NCBI RefSeq assembly: GCF_000003815.2
Contig: NC_049985.1
Span: 24,452,187 to 24,516,186 of the forward strand
Origin: Branchiostoma floridae
Taxonomy: Eukaryota; Chordata; Leptocardii; Amphioxiformes; Branchiostomatidae
DNA length: 64,000 bases
Direction of reading: 5' to 3'
The notes under the pieces were generated by a model. That model searched no databases and was not told where the DNA came from. It saw only the letters and a program-made list of their open reading frames with translations. Shown here piece by piece: positions 10,838-22,439 of this stretch (within the stretch, counting starts at the first letter, position 1; each line of letters starts with the position of its first letter). Both the position numbers and the translations under genes were made by a program.

Positions 10838-13800
10838 TTACGGCTTTAGTGAGACAGGGCCATATGCATGTTTATCAATCCAAAAATACTCACTTTGCCT
10901 GATCCAACGGTTCACAGAAAAGTCGTATGTCGGTCCGCTGTTGTCCGGGTTGAGTTGGACAGAGACGGACTCACAGTACCAGTCGTCATCAGGGTGGCAT
11001 CCATCCCGAAACAGCTCAATTTTCACAATAGGGGCAGCCACTTTTACATCCTTCAGTTTGTACCTGTGGAAACATAACAAGGAGGTATGCGATACTCAGG
11101 AGGCGGTAGTTAATCAGAATAGTTGCTACTACAAAACTTTTCAGAAAACTTTACAGAAATGTCCCTGAAATTCCAGAGCAAGCTGTTAGGAGGCCTGTGC
11201 AACATTTATTCCTTACATGAAATATCCACTTTTACCTCCATCAGTTTGTACTTGTGCACACATTACAAGGAGGTATGCGATACTCAGGAATAGGTAAAGG
11301 CGGTGGTAGTTAATCAGAGCAGTTGTTACTACAAAACCTTTCTTTACAGAAATATCCCTGCAATTCCAGAGCAAGCTGTTAGGAGACACCGTGCAACATT
11401 TATTCCTTACATGAAAAATCCACTTTTACGTCCTTCAGTTTTTGCCTGTAGACACATGGGCAGGGGGTATACATAATACTCAGGTTGTGCATTTATATTA
11501 GTAGATAATCAAAACAGAAACACCCCTACAGTTGTAGAGCAAGCTGCTAGGGGGCATACACGAGAAACCTTTGTCTTCACCACTCATATCTTTTTCAAGA
11601 TTTTGTAAATACTAGTACTTGCAAAAGGTAGAAATCTACTTACTGTCCCTCCTGTCCCTTTTCAAAGTCGTTTTTCCACCACACATCCAACTGCAGCTCA
11701 CGGGACTGGTGGCCTTTGTCGTCAAAGAGGCGGATGTAGACGTTTGAGTTTGTACCAGAGCCACTGTAAGTCCCGGTCTTCGTTTTGACGAGCACGTCAA
11801 TGTCATCAACATCATCTACTTCCTGGAAAATACAAGATTGTGAATTAGTTTCGTTATAAAGAGTTAAAGGGTAGGGCGAATGCTTTCAGTTTGCACCAGG
11901 CGCTGAATTGAATGAGCTTTTAATATAGGCTGGGCTAAGTTTTAATATCTCCACAAAGCGGCTGCGATTTAGCACTAAAGCTAAGGGCACAACCCGCCGT
12001 ACGTGCCATTTGTCCGTACATTTTGGGGAGGCCACGTCCGCCACGTATTTCTGAAAACGTTCAGGCTGTACAGGGCAGGCGCGTCGCTCATACTGGCACG
12101 TCCGGGGTCGAATCCGCAGCCCGATGGCACACAAGTTTTGCCTGCACGTAAAGTTCCACGGCGTGTCTGCGTGCTCCAAAATTCGCCGGATTCTGTACGA
12201 GTTCGTACGGAGGCGGCGCTTACCTCTTACGGATCCCAAAAGATTACCCACGTTTTGGCACGTAGACAGCACGTACTTGCACGTACGGCGGGTTGTGCAT
12301 GCCCTTAGCCTTACTCGGGTGACCTCAACGAGATACAGCCATAACCCTGTCTATTTTGTACCTAGTTGTTGCTAAAAGTGCGATCGATGACATCCACGCT
12401 GGTATCAATTTTCGGCCCGTTTAAAAACAAAAAGTTTTCCGTAAATATTACAAAACCACTGTTGAATGAGCACATATATGTCATTTTTTTTCAAATTTCT
12501 AAAAAAAATCGAATTACGGACACTCATGTCACATAATGCCAAAGTATATTCAAAAGTAAAAAAAGAAGATGTTAAAAGAGCAAAAAATGAAAGTGTATTG
12601 TTTATGTTACTTCACTCGTGTTCAGTCATTTGTTCAACCTTCCTGCTCACATAGCTTTCATGATGAAGGAAAGTTTTGTTGCCTATTCTGATACGCACGC
12701 TAGCATCGGTTACCAGAGGATATCATTAGGGGTGTGTAACGGTACGGTGTACCGGTACAAAACCGGTTTTTCTCTTTGGACCGGTCCCCCCCCCCCCAAA
12801 AAAAAAGCGGACCTGAAAAAATTCGGTGGACCTGATGTTGGACCTATTGGAAAATGAACAGATTATATGATCAGGCATTCACACGTTTTTGGGCTTACCG
12901 GTCGAAGAAAATAACAAGATCGTAGTAGAGTAGAGTGTACCGGTACCCACCCCTAGATATCATCTATAAAATCAAATCTACATTGGTAATTAAGGTAGAC
13001 TCCTTATAACTTACGTCAATGATGTCGCGGAAGTGGGATGGAAAGATCTCATTCAAGTCTTCAGGGTGTTGTACCCAGAATGACTTGATTTTCACTTCGT
13101 AGTCTGGTTGACTACCGCGGGTCATCTTCGTCCCTGTCCACACCGGCGGCTCCTGGAGTTCCCATCCGAAGAAGGTGTTGAAAATGGCGATGCTGCCTTT
13201 TAGTGCTGACAGCGAGACGTCTTTACCCGGGCACATGTGGTTGTTGACCGCGGGTGTGTCGGTGAGTCGTCCGTGAAAGATGACGTGGTGTTTCCGACGA
13301 GCGTCACCGTCCGGGCCGAGGAACCTTATTTTTTAAACAGAAATAATAATAATAATAATGATGATGATGATGATGATGTTTATTTTTTCAAAGCAAGAAC
13401 ATTAAAATATATTGCAGCGTCTAACAGCAGAAGACGCCGAATTGCGCACTTTATGCAAACATCGATACAATTACAATGGAATGTTATTAACATACAAGGA
13501 ATAAAATAACACCAAATCTTCTTATGATACAAAGTAGTGAAAGAAAACTGCAATGCATGTAGTTGATAAATTGATATGGGAGATGTTTTCAGGTACTTGT
13601 ATTCAGAAATTGCGTGAAATATGGGATGGGGCTGTTTTTATAGCGGTTACTTTTTGCCAAATAACATTGCCAAAAAGATGTTTGTGGCGTCGTTTGTGGC
13701 GTAACTGGTATACGTAGAGTGTTGGGCTCGGACCCAAGAGGTCTTGAGTTCGGTACTCGCCGTGCTCCCGACGTTGTACCTTTTTTTTATTTTTTTATTG

Positions 13801-16022
13801 AGATTCTCCATATACATATGGAGGGTATGGCGAAACAGGTGTCAAAGACGCCTTTTCAAAGCCACCATACCGTTGGCTTTGTTGTTCGGAGTTTCCATCT
13901 CCTAGGAGGACTTCCGACCAAGGATGCAAGGGGTTCCTCCTACCCCTGACTCGTGTGTCATGGCGGGTGCGTCATGCCCGAACATGCCCCCATGGCCTGT
14001 CACCACAACAAAGGCCGTGGAGTGTGATCTTGCCAAAGGCACTTTTCGCATTTAACACGTGTAAAACATGGTACCTAACTTCAGTCGGGGAAGTATAATA
14101 CTACTTTAACTTCCACCTTTACTTTGTATGTAGCACTAATAAAATAAGGTACTAACTCGAGTGCAGTGCCACATTGTTCACGTCTGCTGTCACAAAGCAA
14201 ATGGACGTAAAAAATTCAAACAAACGGACTGGAATCAAGTAGCAGCTCTCATCCTATGTATTTTGTACCATATATGTGTGAAAAGAAATATTTGTATAGA
14301 CATATTAGGATTTTAAATGCTATAAACTTTGTATTTTGTCAGACCCTTACCTTTTCATTCATGACCTCATTGAAAAACAGCCTGTGGGCCGATTTGGGCT
14401 TCTCGTCAATAAGGGTCAAACGAAACAGACAAACCTGCGCCACATGAAGTCTTCTGGTTTGTCGAAGACAGCAGGATCCCTCAGTGCCCAGTACGAGCTG
14501 GCATACACGCGCTCACCTTCCTTGATCTGGAAAGTGAGATGCAAAAAAAATGTGTAACTTGACAAGCTGCGCTTTTGGAAATGTATTCAACCTGCAATGA
14601 CTAGTGTGATCTAAAATGAGCTTTATATGTCTCACTTAATTTCCATGTCGATGACACAGACATGAGCCTACAGCCATACTGGTGTCCTTATTTGCATTTC
14701 AATGGCTCGAGAAGAATTTCATGAAAGAGATGAAAGTGTCTCGGCAGGTATACCAGGTTAAGATACCAGGCTTATTTAGAGCAGATTCTTTTCAAGTACA
14801 ATCAATATATTATTTAGGTCCAACGGTAGGCGCAAAGCCAATTTTCTGAGCAAGATCTTCTGGCCAATGACATCACGTGACACCAACATGGCGGCGGACA
14901 AAGCGATGACGTCACGTCATGGCGTCACGTCATTTGATTTAGTAGTTACCAACCTTCAGTGCGTGTTCTCCGCTCTCCGTGGTGTACTCCACAGTCGTTG
15001 GACGTGTAGCAATGGTGCTCCAAAACATTGGGCTTGGACAGGCCCGCAGTACTTCCAAGACGAAGCTTTCCATTTTCGGCATCTCCTCCAGGGACTCACG
15101 GGTCAGACCTCCATGTTTCTTCAGGGCAGCAAGCGCCTCCTCCCGTAGCTCCTCCCGGTCTTCTGCGCTGATGGTGTCCAAGCGGGCGAAGGACGACACA
15201 AGATTTGCTCTGATGCCAGCAACCCCGTTGAAGAATACCGGTAAGAGGAGTTGTGCCGTCGTCTCTGCTTCTCCCAACCCGTACGCATGACCAAGATCCA
15301 TCAGTTGCTGGTATCTTTGAATACAAATCAAATCATTAGAATCAATGTAAAATTCATGAAATTCGTCTGTATTTTAAAGAATTTGTAGAATATGGTTCTA
15401 ACCGCACAGGAAGTTAATATTAAACGGTCATCACCTACCTCTCTGATGTCTTTATCTTCCCAATGATCGACCTCACTGCCTGCCGTTCTTCGTCAAGGTT
15501 CTTACTTGTTAAAGCTTTCACGATGCACGATCTTACTTCAGTCGCCCCGATGATATAAAGACGAATATCTTCCGCATTAAAAGACGATGACTCCCCAAAG
15601 ATGTTAGGAAGTACGGTATCCGCTGCAACAGCCAACAACTTTGACTCGAAGTCGCTCATTGCTGTGCTGCCCCATTTAGAGATGTTGGACAATACAGACG
15701 ATGCGGTTGATGATGGAATGCCTTCGCCAGCCTTTGCGATCACTTCCATTAAAAACCCCTTGTTTTTCTCATGGATCTTGCCGTTGGACGAGACGCTTGG
15801 ACAAATGCCTTCAGTGAAATCCCGTCGGACTTCTGCCACGCCAAAACAAAATTCTTCCTTTTTGAAAAGTTCAATGTCAAAGACGGACTGCACGGCCTTG
15901 TTCCCGGTCACAACGCGACACGGAAAACCGATGTTTTTCTCCACGAAATCTTCTTCTCTATTTGGTTTCAACGCCTGGTTGCCCCATCCCAGCAATCTAA
16001 CAGTTCCCACTTGGTTGCCCAT
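10838..16022 (-). CDS. CYP74-clan cytochrome P450 fused to a C-terminal PLAT domain (583 aa, six exons)
   Basis: Exons read 16022-15439, 15314-14954, 14526-14435, 13324-13015, 11822-11644 and 11063-10838. All junctions are GT-AG and all phases agree (2,0,2,0,2). Residues 1-449 are a P450 of CYP74 type. The I-helix segment FFNGVAG (222-228) has Asn224 where CYP74 enzymes carry their catalytic Asn and lacks the monooxygenase AGxDT. ExxR is at 282-285, and the heme loop NNHMCPGKD has Cys377 as thiolate ligand, resembling plant CYP74 NKQCxGKD. No ER anchor is visible. Residues 450-583 are a PLAT domain (GSGTNSNVYIRLFDDKG, FEKGQEGQ, DDDWYCESVSV, NRWI). CYP74 enzymes convert lipoxygenase-made fatty-acid hydroperoxides to allene oxides or epoxyalcohols without O2 or a reductase; lancelet members (CYP440) are known. 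PLAT probably directs the protein to lipid or a partner. An acceptor at -11 before the ATG implies an upstream 5' UTR exon. Product specificity is not readable. Confidence 0.9.
11040..11580. repeat. Three tandem copies of the last exon's acceptor region
   Basis: The sequence around the exon 6 acceptor (plus strand CTTTTACATCCTTCAGTTTGT) recurs at about 11226 and 11425, with its following AT-rich tract, 'GAGCAAGCTGTTAGGAG' and 'ATTTATTCCTTACATGAAA'. Copies are about 185-200 bp long and increasingly diverged. The second and third carry decayed versions of the exon start. Confidence 0.75.
11979..12310. repeat. GC-rich foldback element in P450 intron 4
   Basis: Left arm GGCTAAGGGCACAACCCGCC (one base at the edge differs) pairs with right arm GGCGGGTTGTGCATGCCCTTAGCC, and CCGTACGTGC/GCACGTACGG extends the pairing. 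Size is about 330 bp. A GGTCGAATCC motif inside resembles a pol III B box, but no tRNA fold is evident. Confidence 0.7.
12727..12955. mobile_element. hAT-type MITE (229 bp)
   Basis: Ends TAGGGGTG and CACCCCTA form inverted repeats, with GGTACGGTGTACCGGTAC and GTACCGGTAC inside. The element is flanked on both sides by the identical 8-bp sequence GATATCAT, the 8-bp target duplication typical of hAT transposons. It lies in P450 intron 4, about 60 bases from the exon 4 donor, and encodes nothing. Confidence 0.88.
13343..13378. repeat. (AAT)n(GAT)n microsatellite
   Basis: Compound trinucleotide repeat in P450 intron 3, about 20 bases upstream of the exon 4 acceptor. Confidence 0.85.
13683..13795 (+). 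mobile_element. tRNA-derived SINE head with poly-T tract
   Basis: It contains an A-box-like TGGCGTAACTGG, a stem-loop TTGGG-CTCGGA-CCCAA in the anticodon-arm position, a B-box-like GAGTTCGGTACTC, and then a T-rich run. Arm spacing follows a tRNA but the acceptor stem is poor, so a SINE or tRNA pseudogene is more likely than a working tRNA. It lies in P450 intron 3. Confidence 0.5.
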
Positions 16023-16230
16023 GGTTTTTCACTACAAATGAAATGAAATGAAATCTATTAGTCTCTGCTTTTGTTTAGATGAATACAGTTAGAACAGCTA
16101 GCGATATAATGACAGAATACTATATGTTAAACTATTTTGAACATATCAAAGAAAGCTTAACACATACTGAGACCTAGTAACGTAACGATCCCCTTCATAC
16201 GTTGCGTCTTTGACAAAAATCCCGGCGTGT

Positions 16231-16310
16231 CTGTTCCTGTCCTACAAAGTGGTTGTAGGACAGGAACAGACTATATCTACAGACAGGAACAGACTATATC
16301 TACAGAATGA
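16231..16310. repeat. Small hairpin plus short tandem duplication upstream of the P450 gene
   Basis: CTGTTCCTGTCCTACAA and TTGTAGGACAGGAACAG form a perfect 17-bp stem with a 6-base loop. The right arm is followed by a second copy of ACAGGAACAGACTATATCTACAG. Located about 210-290 bases upstream of the ATG. Confidence 0.7.
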
Positions 16311-16895
16311 CTCAATAATGGCTCTCTAAATCGAAGATTTGTTCTCTCTCTATCCCATATTTCTTATATGGGATATAGGAGAATTCTTTTTACACAACCA
16401 GCAGGTACTTAGTACATAGCTTACAATTCGATGTCTCTCAGACACCTTCGTCAGAGCTTCTAACTGGAGTTCTGCTTCTCACCGCTATATGTAGCCGATG
16501 TAGGTGGCGCTTTTGCGGTGAGAAAACAATCCCAAACGTGGCTAAGCTTGTACCCCCCTCGTCCCGGTTTATCACAATTTCTTATATACTCGTTATTTTT
16601 GTGAATGAACGAGGTCTGTAGTTCGAAATGCAATAAGCTTGGTATATGTACATATATTTTTATCATTATTAACATACACACACACTGAGACCCAATATAA
16701 ACGGGACGTAGACCCTTCTACGTGACTACATTATACAGGTCAACCGTTGCAGAGAGAGACATGCAAATTCTCTATAGCATTGTCAGGCAGAAATAGGCTA
16801 GAAATTTGCCGGTTCCAGCATTCTGTCAGCTTTCTGGATAAACCATTTTAACATGACACGTGTGCGTACGTGTGTGTACACGTGTGTGTGTTTTC

Positions 16896-16898
<3 letters not shown>
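16311..16898. other. Upstream flank of the P450-PLAT gene
   Basis: Probably includes its promoter and 5' UTR exon, but no TATA box or defined start site can be assigned. Confidence 0.3.

Positions 16899-16943
<45 letters not shown>
16899..16943. repeat. (TG)n microsatellite
   Basis: About 22 uninterrupted TG units inside a longer TG-rich region. Confidence 0.9.
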
Positions 16944-16947
<4 letters not shown>

Positions 16948-17083
16948 ATGTGTGTGAGTGTGTGTCTGCATATGCAAAACAAACTCTCGCGAACTAAATG
17001 CTTCTGTTCGCCTTTGTTTATTGTGTACTCAAGCAACAGTACTACTTTATTGCTAAGAATGTCTAAACCTATATGATTTTTTG

Positions 17084-18510
17084 CCTTGCCGCCGGCAAGG
17101 CTTTACGCCAGCTTTCTTCCATGGATCCATGGATGGACGGACCTGTATGATTTTCTATTCCGGTCAAAATTCAACTACGACGTACTTCAGCCAACTACGC
17201 CGTACTTAAGCTTACTACGACGTACTTACGCTTACTACGACGTAGCTCACAGAAGTGGATCCGATACGGCTTAACTTCTTGAAGTACGCCGTAGTTGCCA
17301 GCAGTCCGGCCTAACTGAACTACGTCGTATATGGTTTTCTATCCCGGTCAAAACTCAAGCATTTACAGTAATCCGAACTACGTATTTTCAGCCACCAATT
17401 TGTATATCACCTTGACACATAACGTTATTGTATTCTCATTGAATACGCTACACTGAGAACAAGATAAAGACCAAAAAAGTCCTAGCTCAACCGTTTCCAT
17501 AGCCTTCTTGTCGAAGGCAATAACCGAAAATATACGCTTCTTGGCGAAGGCAAAAATGCGAANNNNNNNNNNNNNNNNNNNNNNNNNNNNNNNNNNNNNN
17601 NNNNNNNNNNNNNNNNNNNNNNNNNNNNNNNNNNNNNNNNNNNNNNNNNNNNNNNNNNNNNNNNNNNNNNNNNNNNNNNNNNNNNNNNNNNNNNNNNNNN
17701 NNNNNNNNNNNNNNNNNNNNNNNNNNNNNNNNNNNNNNNNNNNNNNNNNNNNNNNNNNNNNNNNNNNNNNNNNNNNNNNNNNNNNNNNNNNNNNNNNNNN
17801 NNNNNNNNNNNNNNNNNNNNNNNNNNNNNNNNNNNNNNNNNNNNNNNTCACAGTAGGCACCCCTTCCAAGAAAGCTACCCCATACAAGAGACGTCAAAGA
17901 AGTGGCTTCTACATGTAATTATCTCGACTTTGCCCTATAATTAGTGCGGCCTCGGATCATTATAAATCTGCTTGAAGAATATAACTTTATTTTATAAATC
18001 TCAGGATGGAATTCTTAACATTTAATGCATGTCGACAATGTTTTATTCAATAGACATTGAAGTTACACCTGTGGCTGTTCCGACAGGTTTGAAGCCTGAC
18101 TGTCACTAAAAAAACATTAAAATCTCTCAACCTAACATCTGCTTGGGGGCAGCATTCGAATTCCTGTTTCAGTGTTTCCAAGGAGCTTTTATAAATTTAA
18201 AGTTTCAGTGCAATGATATCAAGTTTGCCGGGCCGGAACGGGCCTTAGTTTGAACAGACCATTTCTTTTTTTCAACCTCCTTGGTCAGACCGTACCTCAG
18301 GTCAGTACGATTATTACGATGTATATGGTGTTCTATTCCGGTCACAACTCAACTACGGCGTACTTAAGCCAGGCCGTACTTCAGGCAACTACAGTGTACT
18401 TCAGGTTTAAGCCGTATCGGATCCACTTCTGTGAGCTACGTCGTAGTTTGTAGTTGGCTGAAGTACGCCGTAGTTGGATTTTGACCGGAATAGAAAACCA
18501 TAGACCTGTT
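17084..18510. repeat. Inverted-repeat pair enclosing an assembly gap
   Basis: Left segment TTTCTATTCCGGTCAAAATTC, followed by AACTACGACGTACTTCAGCC, reappears as its complement at 18440-18505 (GGCTGAAGTACGCCGTAGTT, then GAATTT-like TTTTGACCGGAATAGAAA). Both arms contain several 'ACTACGacGTACTTaagC' sub-repeats. The 285-base N run lies between them, so the middle is unseen. Confidence 0.65.
17563..17847. other. Assembly gap (285 N)
   Basis: Unresolved bases inside a repeat; ORFs drawn across it mean nothing. Confidence 1.
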
Positions 18511-19956
18511 AACCCAGCCCTTCCAAAGCCCCTTCCAAAGCCCTTCCAAAGCCCCTTGCAAAGGCCCTTCTTTTTGCTGGAAGGTGACAGTTCAAAATTA
18601 GTAATGACCATTCGATACAATGACCATACTCATATGTAGTTGACCCCTAAGGGTACACAAACATTAGGGACGCAAGCCAATCCACTGGACCACGCTCGCT
18701 CGCGGCTAATCGCTCGCTCGCTCACTCGCGGCTACTCGCGGGCGAGTTTCATGGCTTATTAGACAATGGTACATTCCAGGCGAGTATTAAAACGCTCTTC
18801 TAGACGCATGTTACTGTATGTGGTCCAGCGTAATAAATCTACGCTTTAACTCACCATGTTTATATAAAGATATATCACAAATTGCATCAGAAGGAACTTA
18901 GTTTGTAATAAAATATAATGCATATTCATTGTGGGTCAAAAAGTTTTACAAAACCTATTTAATGTGCCAATAATTCATCTGACATACATTATGATAATGA
19001 GGGGGGAGGGGGGCGACATGTGGAACTCGGGATTTTTAAGCGTAGAATCTAGTCCAACTTACCAAAATAACATAAAATACGCGGCAAGGCACAGCTTTTT
19101 TAAAAAGATTTCTTGTTTGCATTGTCTTTTCATGTTTTGTTGTTGTACAAGTCAGATAAAAAACGTAAGACAAACCAGACTGACCACTCTACGCATAAGA
19201 ATAGCATTAGCTGAGCCCTGATGCAGAATAGCATATGTGAATTAGGTCAAATTGATTGATTAGAGGAAGCATAGAAAACATGCATTTTTCGTAAAATTTA
19301 AAGTACAAACTTTAACCCAATGACTGATTATATAAATTTACCTTTTAGGAATGACAAGACGTTTTGAAACGTGTATGGCTGATTTATGTCCATTTTTACC
19401 CAAGTAGGATCTCTGATATGGTGTCAAGGACGTTATATAATAACAATCACCGCCAGAAATGCGACTATCAAACCACCGCCACGGCCCATACGTGCGATTG
19501 AGCTCTCACCTGGTCTGTAGTCTTCCTCTTTTAGAGTTGCCGTTACAGTCCGTGGCTAAGGACTTGACGCAGTAGTCTTCGTGTTAAATATGTATTTACA
19601 CCTCCAGCTTCGTTGTTAGAATCTAGTCCACTCCAGCTAGGCCTCCGTCCACCCAAGGCTGGTCTAACCTGTTCTACGGGACTAGCTCACCTCTTGTCAC
19701 GGGTCGACGCGCCTCTCTCAGCCAATCACAAGTCTCTCAACACAGCCGACCAATGGAAGCGCCGCAGACAACAAACACAGTTATTATTGCACACGGCGTG
19801 GGGTTGTGGGCTAACTTCACTGAGGGTGAAGCAAACTCGACTTCAGCTGAATGCTACACACTCTGTCACAACAGCTACTTGGTCACAATGTAACAAGGAG
19901 GGCCACTGTGTGAGCTAGGTAACAATGCTAAGATGAAAACGTGCCCTCCGTATTCG
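18511..19956. other. Intergenic DNA with short direct repeats only
   Basis: Begins with 13-14 bp repeats of the form CCCTTCCAAAGCC (18515-18565) and a CTCGCTCGCGG cluster near 18690-18745. Nothing else is recognised. Confidence 0.45.
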
Positions 19957-20143
19957 TGTACAGTCAAACCTGTATTAGGGGCCACCTCTACAGAGGGGCC
20001 ACCTGTCCATAGTGGCCACTTTTTGTCGGTCCCTTGGGTATTTTATCTACAAGTTACCACCTCTATACAGAGGCCACCTGTCTATAGTGGCCAAATTTGT
20101 CCGGTCCCTTCAGTGGCCGCTATAGACAGGTTTGACTGTACAC
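19957..20143. mobile_element. MITE with TACAGTCAAACCTGT ends (about 185 bp)
   Basis: Inverted termini GTGTACAGTCAAACCTGT and ACAGGTTTGACTGTACAC enclose repeated GGCCACC/GTGGCC motifs that also pair. It is a typical palindromic non-autonomous DNA transposon; the superfamily cannot be fixed from this one copy. Confidence 0.75.
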
Positions 20144-20416
20144 TATTTCACATGCAGTAGATATCTGGCGGTTTCTAGCGAGGACCAATCAGATGGCTGC
20201 TAGCATGTCACTGACCGCAGTCGACAATCAGCCAATGGCAGCCCAGTTACGGGCTAATCGCACCCCTTGTAGCGCCCCTAGTTTCATGTAAATGTCCTAA
20301 ACTCAACCCAAGCACATTTGAGTTGCTATTTTGAGTTTCTTCCGTATGTCTAGATAGATCAGCTTGAAAATACTCAACTTTGAAAGTTTGATGGTCAAAA
20401 CGCCTCGGGAGTGTAG

Positions 20417-20734
20417 AAATGAAGTTTTACACTCAATGGTGCTGCGCTCGCGCTAATGGAGCGGTCGCTACGTGAGGGAACGGATCCCGACGAAGGTGAG
20501 ATTTGTCGAGTTGACCCAACATTTCCCAACAAGAGCAAGCTCTCCAGGAAGGGCCGCGTACAAAAATGGAGGGAAATCAAATCTAAACTTGTCCTGGATG
20601 AGGATTTTATGGCGCATTGTGACGCCCCAAATGACAGACAATCAGCGAGAGAAGACATCGAACGCATTTTCCAGGACAGCCACCTAACAGCGCATCCCGA
20701 GTCTTTGATTCACCGGTCATGGCGGGAGACATAG
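20417..20734 (+). CDS. Hypothetical small ORF or exon, no recognised domain
   Basis: A 92-codon ORF starts at ATG 20456 (open back to 20417) and encodes a hydrophilic, charged protein with normal-looking composition (motifs EGEICRVDPTF, KSKLVLDEDF, SAREDIERIF). No signal peptide, membrane segment or family motif is recognised. The upstream GC content is higher than the surroundings. It could be a single exon, a short gene or chance. There is no supporting neighbour. Confidence 0.25.
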
Positions 20735-20739
20735 AAATC

Positions 20740-22430
20740 GGTAATAACAAGCAAAAAAAAAACATATTTGTCAACGATCCTGTAAAAAAATCATGACTAG
20801 TCATTATACAAAAATCTTTGCTAAGCGCAAATAACACCTTTATAATTGCCACTGTCCAAACATAAACTATAAACGTTACATTTTTAAGTTACATATAATT
20901 TGTATTCGGCAGTCCCAAAATAGTGTCGTGTGCTAAATAGCGTCCCGGCCGAAGACCTTGATACAACGTACTCAGTTTAGAACTGAGTGACTCATGTTGC
21001 ATATACTACACAAAGTTACACCGCGATATGTTTTGCTGCATATGCTTCGTCATGTCAAGGAGGTTCTATCTACGAAAATAAGTTCCGTTCTGTTACATAT
21101 AATACAGTCAGCGTAAATCACGCACCATATAATCGGTCATTCTGCTTCATTTGGTTTATTTCATTTGTTAATCTTCTTGTAATTATGCAAAAGTAGCTGA
21201 CAACACACTTGTAACTTTGACAAAGACGTTCACATGTTTGAAAGGTTGCTTCTATGTGATGCAAAACCAATTCCAGAATTTGAATACGTCCGTCACCTAG
21301 CTATGTAAACGCGATAATTTATTCATGCGGTAGAAGAACCAAAAACATCCCAGACAACCACAGTCGGTAACGACGATATTGAGTTTTGGGATAATGTGAC
21401 ATTATCCATCGTTGTTATTTTGTAAAACATAAAATAAAAACATCACGTAGTTCTACTGTACTTCTACAAGTCACAACTTGAATCTTGTAACCGTAGTAGG
21501 TAAAAAGATCTCTGAATCTGATGACCCGTGCGCAACGGCTGTAGTAAATTGTCAAATATGACGCTATGTACTCAAGTCGTATTGTTTGTTTTTTCAGTCC
21601 TTCCTTCTATTCTATATTACCGGCATTGAAAGGGACCAGCTCACAAAATACATGCTGTAAACTAAAGGAAGCCCTACAAAGATTTCCTTTGTAATGTATT
21701 GACGGTATTTAACAGCCAGTAATCGACGGACAATAGGTGTGAAATATTCCTCCCTGCCCCTCGCGTGCCACCAGTTTAGTGTTAATTGGTTACTCTGCAT
21801 TTGAAAGAGCGGACTTCATGGGCGTTGCCCTCGCTAGAAATCTACTGAATGGGAATCAGAGCTAGACCCCCCCCCCCCGGTCCAGGGATGACCAAAAAAG
21901 CCCGGTCTGAATAGGGTTAATCTTGACCTGTGTCTTTGCAACACCTACCCACATACTGAATATCATTACAATCGATCCAGGTTTAAAAGTTAGGCTGACA
22001 ACAAATATCCGTAAACACAAGCAGACACACACAAACACGCTCACACAGACACTCAGAAACTCTCATTGGATATTTCAAAGCTCTTTGCTTGAACTACTTA
22101 TATCTACAGAACTAAATATCATTACGACCCGTCAACCCCTTCTTGAGTTATTCTCTTTTTAAGTTCAGGCAATACTCATCACTACGTTCTGGACCAGCCT
22201 CGGAGGGAGAGGTAGTCTTCGAACATAACATCATATAGCGAGTTTAGTGCAGACGTCACGGTTACGTTATAGGAACAGGTAAGGACTAGGCTCAGTTTTG
22301 CAGTTAAAGTGACGAAGCGACAGATTTGAGTTGTTGGGTTCTATGGGTTGTATCGGGGAAAAAAACTGGGGTTAAAGGTGAGGTATTTTTCATAGTGTGA
22401 GCCTGTAATGCCAGTCAAACCAATAAATGA
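20740..22430. other. Intergenic DNA, nothing recognised
   Basis: AT-rich sequence with short ORFs of no recognisable kind and one poly-C run near 21870. Confidence 0.4.
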
Positions 22431-22439
22431 ATAGATACA

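Noticed and set aside
13683-13760. Functional tRNA gene
   Set aside because: A- and B-box-like motifs are present but the acceptor stem and loop sizes are poor; a SINE head is more likely.
14398-14434. Apparent frame shift after FMWRR in P450 exon 3
   Set aside because: It is a GT donor (GCGCAG|GTTTGT); phase 2 joins exactly to exon 4 to give RRFLGPDG, so no break exists.
17378-17918. ORFs running across the N gap
   Set aside because: Unknown bases were translated as X; meaningless.
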